From assembly GCF_032118995.1 (NCBI RefSeq), contig NC_092662.1, positions 15,885,701 through 15,949,700 of the forward strand: a stretch of 64,000 bases of DNA. Reading direction: 5' to 3'. Below, piece after piece: positions 23,901 through 33,100 of the stretch; the first letter of the stretch is position 1, and every line of letters begins with the position of its first letter. Source of the DNA: Asterias amurensis (lineage: Eukaryota; Echinodermata; Asteroidea; Forcipulatida; Asteriidae). Both the position numbers and the translations under genes were made by a program. A model generated the notes under the pieces. The model was not told the DNA's origin. It did no database searches and saw only the letters and a program-made list of their open reading frames with translations.

Positions 23901-24494
23901 ACTTGACGTTTCGATCAGTATGCTGTGGTCGTCTTCTGGAGAAAGGTAGACTCTGATGCGAATGTATCAAAGTTGTTTTTCGTGGAGGTTGGAGAGGACT
24001 TATTTCGCTAAAAGTACCAAACTGAACGGAGCAAAAGTGGTATAACTTCACTCTAATATAGTGAAGTTATGACATCAAACACCAAATCGCTATTTTATAC
24101 TCCGTGTGGTTATAAATGCTACTGAGTTAGCTGGCTGACATTTTCTGACGAGACAACGCGTTGCCCTATCACTGGTACTCCACAATGTGACCCAGCTATG
24201 TTTTGTGGGGAAACTTGTAAATTTGTTGGGACATTTGTGGACACAAAAACAAGTAATCATTGTTCGTAATCGTACTGAGCAATTTATTTCACCACGAGTG
24301 TTGAATATTATTAACAAGCTTGAATATTAAACATCAGCCTTTTAGAAGGTATACTTTAAAATGATCGGTGGAATGATGCAAAGGACCATTGGCATAACTG
24401 CAATATTATATAATATGATTGTATAGTTCGTTGGAATATGTTTTTACAAATTGTTATTACACATTGGGCCTCCAAGAAATCATAACTATTTCAC
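20927..24494. other. Intergenic; several minor repeats, no gene seen
   Basis: C11 run near 22050; CGGACA/TGCAAT repeats at 22490-22620; a CCTGTCTTTATCC inverted repeat near 22770-22815 (also at 13235 and 18390); a TTCGAAACGTTGG/TTTCGATCAG dispersed repeat at 23790-23960. The 94-codon minus frame at 21391-21675 matches nothing I recognise. Confidence 0.4.
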
Positions 24495-24875
24495 TTAAAG
24501 GGTCTGAACACCTTTGGTAATTGTCAAAGACCAGTATTCTCACTCAGTGTATCTCAACATATGCATGAAATAACAAGCCTGTGAAAATTCGGACTCAATT
24601 GGTCTTTGTAGTTACAAGAAAAAGATGAAAGAAAAAAAACCTTAGTTGTACAAAAAAGTGTGTGCTTTCAAATAGGAATAAAAAGGCTTCTGGCCAGAAG
24701 TCTTTTATTATTTTAGTGAGGAATTATACCTCTTTCTCAAAAACTACGCTACTTCAGAGGGAGTCGTTTCTCACAATGTTTTATACCATCAACCTCTCCC
24801 CATTACTCGTAATCAAGAAAGGTTTTATGATAATAATTATTTTGAGTAATTACCAATAGTGGCCACTGCCTTGAA
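24495..24875 (-). repeat. MITE-1 copy
   Basis: Reverse copy with ends TTAAAGGGTCTGAACACC and GTGGCCACTGCCTTGAA. Centre of the GGCTTCTGGCCAGAAG type. Confidence 0.84.
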
Positions 24876-24918
24876 GACAATTATTTTTAGTAGTTGACAT
24901 AACTAAAAGACCCTTTGA

Positions 24919-25283
24919 TTAAAGACAATGGACACTGTTGCCCATTGTCAAAGACAAGACTTCTCACTTGGTGTATCTCAACATATGCATAAAATAACAA
25001 ACCTGTGAAAATGTGAGCTCAATTGGTCATCGAAGTTGCGAAATAATAATAAAAGAAAAAACACCCTTGTCAAACGAAGTTGTGTGCTTTCAGATGCTTG
25101 ATTTCGAGACCTCGAAATCAAATTCGTGGAAAATAAATTCTTTCTCGAAAACTACTCCAATTCAGAGGGAGCCGTTTCTCACAATGTTTAATACTACCAA
25201 CCTCTCCCCATTACTCGTTACCAAGTAAGGTTTTATACTAATACTTATTTTGATTAATTACCAATAGTGTCCACTGCCTTTAA
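24919..25283 (-). repeat. MITE-1 copy
   Basis: Reverse copy from TTAAAGACAATGGACACTG to GTGTCCACTGCCTTTAA. It lies only about 40 bp from the previous copy in the same orientation; the centre keeps a shortened GAGACCTCGAAATC. Confidence 0.85.
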
Positions 25284-26103
25284 CTGGACGCTGATTGAGC
25301 TATATTCATCAATTCCCTTTGCAACTCTCACTGGATGAAAGTAGTTACGAGGAGTCCTAATTTACAAATAAACAACTTTTGATATTAGGTTACAACATTG
25401 CACAAAAGGGGTTTCCTGGAAATTAACAAGAACCGTATTTCAAATACATCCAACCCAACTAACGGGCTAAAATGGACAAGTTAAACCAGATAGTGTTTAA
25501 CAATCCTACATTAAATATAAAAGATTGGAATGTATGAATTCAAATTGTTCTTAAAGAATAGAATTATAACAGCAATGTGCTTAGAAAGAAAGAAGTGCAA
25601 TTATTGCGACAAAAATTAAATATATAAAACATTTCAGCTGAAAATTAATCGTGACAATTATTAGTACTGCTTGGACGTGCTTTTAAAACAACATCCATCG
25701 CTCCAACCCCCAAAAGAGATAAAAACTTACATACTTTATAATAATTGTTATCATAGTCAGGCTCAGTTTCACAAAGCATGAAGATAATAATATCTTAACA
25801 TGACTTGTCAGTTTTACAACAGTGATTTGTGTTGTGACGTCACACTTTGCTTAGCAACCGACTACGATTGATTTGCAAACTTAACCCTTGTTAAATCGGC
25901 ACCTGTTCATAGTAAACCAATTAGTCTACTTCAGTGATAATAATTGCTATACCGATTTGTGGAAATTTTACAGATCCCAAACAAAGACGAACTAGATAGA
26001 TGTATTGGTTATAAATATTGAGATATAACCTTTAACCATTCATACAACCTTCGTCAATCTTGATTCTGATTGACCTCCCTCCTGTGACGTCATTGGGTCA
26101 TAC
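25284..26103. other. Downstream of CAP gene B, no gene seen
   Basis: AT-rich sequence with no recognised repeat. The CAP gene B 3' untranslated region should start here on the minus strand; no AATAAA was found close to the stop. Confidence 0.4.
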
Positions 26104-27145
26104 TTATTTCTCCTTTGACACTTGACCTTCGAACTTTCCCATGACGTTTCCTGGAGGGCGGTAGAAAGCGACCAGGACGACTTTGCCTTCCTTGGTGATC
26201 GCCTTCCCAATACCCATCTCCTTGGTGTCCTTCCAGACCATCTGGGTAAAGTGGCCTAAGTAAGAATGCACACACGAAGTATAGTTAGTTACGGAAATTA
26301 CATGAATAACCTTAATGCCCAATTGTGGTTAAATGCCCAATTGTTGTTAAATCCTCACCTGCCCCTGATGTAAAACCGGGTTTCTCGAAGTCGTATTTGC
26401 TGCTTTGTCGATACCACATCTCGGACGTGTCTTCACCTGTTGACAATAACAAGTATATGAAAATTGGATCACAAATTAAATGAAAATAATAACATTAGTT
26501 TTTGAAATTGTGTCAGTCATCTTGTTTCAGACATTCTTGTTATGTAAGTATACAAGAAAAACAAAATCTTTATAAATCTTGAAAACAAACTAAAACACCA
26601 TGAGCATAGGCCTTTTGCAAATAGCCATTGCGCACTCAAGAGCTAACTGTTGAATGAGGCGCATGCTGGTCTAGCTAGCGACCAAAACTTGATCGCTAGC
26701 TAGACCAGGGCCCAATTTCATATAGCTGCTATTATATGCACAAAAATTTGCTTAGCATGAATTTTTTGCATTGATAAAATCAAATTTCCACGTGATTTTC
26801 AGGTTAAGCAAACAATAGGCCCTATTGTTATTTTCAGTTAGTATTCTTTGACAGTTGTTGAAAAAAAGGTTGAAAGCAAGTCATACCCGAAAACGCTGTA
26901 CTGGCGCTTGAGTAATGCATAGCGATGTTTTCACCAACATCTGATTGGCCACTATTCTTAAACTGGTCATTCTTAGCGAGATGGGCCGCCCAATCTTGCG
27001 CCCTCTTCATCAGCTCATCAGATCGCTTCAAGTCGGCAGCACCGTAACGTGACCGGTATTTGTTATGCGAGTCCAGAGCATCCTTTTGAAACTTAGCCAA
27101 GTCAGAAGGTGATAGATCAGGGGCGTCTAGTTTGACGCCAGCAAC
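26104..27145 (-). CDS. CAP gene B, exons 9-11: third CAP domain and stop
   Basis: Residues 368-529, exons 27145-26887, 26436-26359 and 26255-26104. The leader [16 protein letters not shown] precedes [13 protein letters not shown]. The cavity His is Asn431 ([13 protein letters not shown]), as in gene A; the GEN glutamate and the GHF histidine (H481) remain. The middle exon reads [20 protein letters not shown]. The final exon encodes [15 protein letters not shown] and ends VSKEK-stop. Very high identity to gene A exons 9-11 suggests recent duplication or gene conversion at this end. Confidence 0.88.
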
Positions 27146-30100
27146 CTGTGAAGACAATGGTGTATTTTAAACAAAAATCAACATCGGGAGGGACTGGGCA
27201 AGTCTACCAGATGTTTGTGTGATACAGGCATCTCTTCTCCAGTAATTCGTGTTGCAATATCGGCGACGTCGTTAACGAAGCGAACGTCACGAATCAAGAC
27301 TAAAGGGAGCTCGGAAGACCACTCGTTTTTTATTTTCGAAATGATTTTTTGTTTAATATACTAATGTTTGACCGAAAAAGGAGCCCAACAAAAGTACAAT
27401 TTGTAAATATTTTGTGCTTATTTATAATGACAGTGATTATTATAATGACAGTGATTATTATAAAGAGACTGGAAAGTGATTGTAATGTGAATATTAATAA
27501 TGGGGATAAGGAATATTAATTGTGCATTACCCATAAAATACACCGATGAGTGTTAGCACTTACTCAGTACTTTCCCGACGCTGTAAAAAAAATCACTCGG
27601 ATGGGATTCAAACCCACGACCTTTGCAATAGAGCAGTGTCTTACCATGAGGGTATAATAACTAACCTGTCTGGTAACAGAATCCATGCGTCTGTCGTCAG
27701 ATCTTGGCCTGGCTGGGTCCTGACCAACGTACTCAGTACTACGTACAACGCGAGTCACCTACAGGGAAGAAGCAAATGTGTCACTGGACAGAGTCACTGT
27801 TGGTATCACAACCACTTGAAGATTAAAGGCCTATGCATTAATTTGTTATGAAATGAAGCACTCACAATCATCAGCCACTTGTGTTTATGGGATTGCATAG
27901 TCCTACAATCATGTTATGAAATGAAGCATTAAACAGGAAAAAAAATCCCAAGTTCGGCTGTTAAAAATGTAAGAAACACAAGTGCACTTCTCTTTGAATG
28001 TTTGCTGCAAAGGTAGCAGGTTCCCTTCTACGGCTGTTTACTGCAAAAATCGCAAGTTCACTTCTACGGCTATTATATGCAAATGACTTAAATTAACTTA
28101 TACGACTGTTTACTGCAAAAAAACGCAAGTTCACTTCTACGGCTGTTTACTGGAAACATCTCAAGTTCACTTTCTGCAGCTGATTACTGCTTTACACTAC
28201 ATCATAAGTTAAATTCTACGGCTGTTTACCTTGGATGTTATTGCCTCCGTTGGTTGAGGTCTGTACCCGTCGGGTCGCGGCAAAACGTGCTCTTCGAACC
28301 GCCCAACAATATTCCCCGGTGGCCGGTACTGTCCGACAACCATCACTTTGCCGCCTTTGGTGACGGCCTTACCGATGCCAAACTCTCTTGAACCTTTCCA
28401 TACCATCTGAGTAAAATGACCTTAAAAGAAAAGGAGACAAAAACAGTGCTCCGACCTTTATGTAGCCCTAATAAGGGATGATATTTCTAGAAATGATCGA
28501 CACTACGTCATCTGTGTAAATCAGGGGGTATCTTTGGTAATTACTCCATAAAATAAGTTAGTGATCATAAAAACCCTTTGGTAAAGGACACTGAAGAGCT
28601 GTTGATATTTAGAACGACCCTTTGAAGTAAGACAGTTTTAGAGAAGGAGGTAGTTTTTCATGCAAAAGTTGAATCTTAGAAAGGCTTCGTGATGAAGCAT
28701 TTCTCATACGCCATTTTAGTAAGCAATCTTTCGATGCGAGTACATCAGATTGCCCTCAATGTTATAACAAAACATTTGCCTACTAAGAGGGTGCCCATCA
28801 TGACTTACTTCACGTTCTATCACTAGTTGCCTCTCTTGGCAGTGCCTTGAGGTGATCTTTGCTTAACAATAGCTTACCTGTACCACTAGTGAATCCTGGT
28901 TTATTGAAGTCATATTTACTCAGTTCACTGTACCACTGGTCAGCAGCTTGCTTGCCTGTTGAATTTAAACATTCAACACATTTAAATAAATTTAACCTGC
29001 GCGAATAATAATAGTGAGAGTTTTACTTTCATTATTGAACGAATAGTCTGTATTGCCCCCCCCCCCCGTATATATGTTTTTTGTGTTGTTTACGATGGAC
29101 TGGGCAGCTGCTTTCAGTCGAACAGTCTTTCAATAGGCACTGCATTTTTAACAGATGTTAAATTTGCATCGAGGGTAAAGAATATTTTGGTTTTACCCTT
29201 ACACCGATGTGTGTAAGCACTGTAATAATACTCAGTACTTTCCCGAGTCCTGTGAAAAAAATCACATGCATATTACTCGGGTGGGATTCGAACCCACGAC
29301 CTTTGCAAAATTAGTAGGCACTATATTTTGACATTTCATTGTTACTGTGGCATTTGCTCGGCCCAAGCGCAACCAAAGGTGCTGGGATGGGCAAACGTAT
29401 CAAGCACACCCATTGGATAATGTTCAGTCCCATCATGCATCACACTCGCACTGCACCATAGAAGTAGCACTGCACGCATGACGTACTTCCTGAACAAGAA
29501 TCTGTGCAAGCTGATTAGCCCATCCCAGCGGTCCTGGATAGATCTGGCCGATGTGGCCGAGCGAAACTGTGGCAAGTAATCTTACCTGAATATGCAGTAG
29601 TAGCTGATGAATAATGCATCGCCACATTCTCACCAATATCCGTGCCCTTGCTGTGTTCAAATAAGTCATTCTTGGCAAGATGCTCTGCCCAATCCTGTGC
29701 ACTCTTACATAAGTCAGCTGACATCCTCAGCGAATCAACGCCGTGCTTAGATCGGTGCTCGTTGTGGACAGAGAGGGCGTCTTGCTGAAACTATTGTTTT
29801 ACATAGTTGATTCAAAGAAATGATTGCACAAGTGATTTATGTCGCTTGAAAATCCACAATTTAAAGGGCACTGGAGACTAGAATTGCTAGCTCGAAATAG
29901 TTGTTAACATAAATACTTTCTTGAAAATGAGTAATTGAAATATGTTGATAGTATAAAACACTCTAAGAAACGGCTCCATCTGAAGTAACATGTTTTGAGA
30001 AAAAGGTACTTTCTCACTCAACAATGAAATATTTATATAGGCCCTATATACTTCCACTTCAAGCCTGGAGCCGTTTTAAGGTATCTGAAAGCGCACAAAT

Positions 30101-33100
30101 TATTTGTCCAACAATGGGTTTTGTCTTTCATTATTCTCCAACTTCGATGACCAACTGAGTCAAAATGTTCACAGGTTTGTTATTTCATGCATTATGTTGA
30201 GATACACCAAGTGAGAATACTGGTCTTTGACAATACTTTGACAAAGTGTCCAGTGCATTCACAGACAGGTGACAATTCACGTTCCGGACGCACTCACCTT
30301 TGAAAGGGGTTCATTCTCATCACCGCCACCCCTCATCCGCTCCCCGGGTCCTGCAGCAGAAAACTCCCCATGGGTGACCACCTTAGACACGCCTCCGACG
30401 TGCACAGGGAAAACATTCTCATTGTACATGCTCATCATATTCCCTGGTGGTTTGTAATTAGCAACGACGAAGATCTTGCCGTCCTTTGTCTCCGCTTTAC
30501 CGATGCCCATTTCCTTGGAGTCTTTCCATACAACCTGGGAGAAATGTCCTTTAGTGAAAAAAAAAAAAAAAAAACTAATATCAAAATCTTTCCGGTGCAG
30601 TCTGATAGCAATTGTGTTCATCTTAGATAAGGATGTCATACCCGTATGATGGATGAATAAATTAGATGGTTACATTCGTTTTGTAAAGTTAAATCCAGAA
30701 AATCTATATAATGCCAACCACCGCATTGGGCCCAATATTAAAGGCAGTGGACACTATTAGTAATTACTCAAAATGATTAATAGCATAAAACCTTACTTAG
30801 TGACGAGTAATGGGGAGAGGTTGATAGTACAAAACATTGTGAGAAACTGCTCCCTCTGAAGTGACGTAGTTTTCGAGCAAGAAGTAGTTTTCCACGCATT
30901 TGATTTCGAGACCTCAGATTTTGAATTTGAGGTCTCGAAATCAAGCATCTGAAAGCACACAACTTCGTGTGACAAGGGTGTTTTTACTTTCATTATTATC
31001 TCGCAACTTCGACAATCAATTGAGCTCAAATTTTCACAGGTTTGTTATTTTGTGCATATGTTGAGGTACACAAAGTGAGAAGACTGGTCTTTAGTCAAAT
31101 TCCAATAGTGTCCAGTGTCTTTCAGCCTGTGAGCAGCTGCTAAAAAGCACACAAAAGTTAGCTTAACTTGAACAGGTTACCGGCCCAAATTGCTTTATGT
31201 TATTACATATGTTCGTGATTTTTGCCGCAGCTAAGACATTTTGTCAAGCAGCCGCATTTTCTGCTTAATAGCTTTATGGACGGTCCCTCTGGTGTTTGTG
31301 GGGGAAGTTAATACTCAACACATTTTGAAAATCCCTCCTCATACATTATTTAGGGAGGGATTCTTTGGTGAAGGAAACTCATGACCATATAAACTTACAA
31401 GTAACATGGAGGTAGGAGGTAGAATTTCTACCTCGTGCTTGTACTATTTATACCACATTGTAAGCACTGCATACAGGCTGTTGAATATGTAACATTTAAA
31501 TTTACAATTCCCTCCAGTAGAATGTGTACAAAGATGAGACATTTAAACACATCATCTGAGAAGCCTTTCTCAAATAGTGCTTCTAATCTAGAGTCAGTTA
31601 TTCACTGCTCCAGATTTTGGACGCAATACGTACGGTACTAAAAAAAAACTTAACTTATACTGAAATAAATCTCGATGCTACATAAACACCGCTATTGTTC
31701 CTAACTGTTGAACACACCGATGGGAATGGTGTTATGTGTTCAACTATGGTTCAACAAAAAATGTTGCCAACATTGAATGATTGAACATGGTTTGAGAACA
31801 TGCATGTTGTGTACATTGGTACATGTACATAGTACGCAATGACATGCCCTGTGCTCCTCATTTTTTACAGAGTCCATATTGCAGGTGTACATGTACTGTA
31901 CACATATGGAGTTATATACACTGTACACAATGTACATGTAATGTATAGTCATGGAGATATAGCTCTATGTGTATAGTCCATATCATTGTACAGTACATGT
32001 ACGTTTACGACTACAGTGTACACGATGCACGTCGTAAACCACGTACGATGTACATGCAGTAATACCACACTGCTGCCTTATTATGCAAATTACGGAGACC
32101 ATGCCCAGCCTGCCATGGCCACCATCCGGCCGTGTGTGCCATGCTGATTGCGCGGCATGAGTCACGCCCCATAGTTAATATGCACACTCATGACCTTTCA
32201 ACCGGCAGTGCACCAAGCACCGTTTGTCAGCAGCGCTGTAATCAGGAAATAAATCCCTTGTTTTCACGGTTTTCTGAATTGTTTCTTCCAAATTGTCTGA
32301 AACGGTACTGTTTATTTCTTGAGAAGTTATAGGGTTGTTTTCTACGTTTGTGGAAAAGGTATGAAGAACATTTCAGCATCAACAATAATGTTTGTAAGGT
32401 GTGAGTTTGAAACTTTACCACCATAGCTGTTGCGTGTGTATGGGAAATAGGCTTGATTCGTAATGAGTTATTAAGTTAAGATCATACTTTTAGGGATCAT
32501 TTCTATAGTATGTTTCTTCTCTCACGAATGCACATTTGACCAACATACGCAAATCACGATGACGAGTCGTAGTGTTCCTCTCTGAGCGCGAAGCGGGTCC
32601 AAGGCGTTACCTTCTGGGTTCTGCTGAGGGTCATTGATGAACGTTCCTCCTACCCATAAGTGGCAGTTGGAGGAGGGGAACACATTCTGAGTGATTTGCG
32701 GTCAAATTTTTTCAAATCAATAGAAAATTAGGATTGTTTTAAACTAAACTTTTGAAATTACTTTTTGAAATAATACCCTTGATAGCTACCTCTGATCAGA
32801 CATATTTTTCAGCGGTAGAGATTGTTCCGAAGGCTATGACACTAGGTGAAAATTATCGGTGCTTAAATAAAAGCATACATGAACTTAATAGTATGGGAAA
32901 ATTAAGCTTATTTAGGTTTTTAATGGAATAAAAGAGTGGTAAGAGAGGAAACTGTACATTCCGACACCTATAAAATCAAACAGTGTGTTTAGGTTTCATG
33001 CTGAAATTTGTGCATGGTTTTCAGTATTCTTCTTCTGACTCATTAAACGGATTTGACCACCCCCCCCCCATAAAATCACAGATTTGGTTTGCCATGTATT

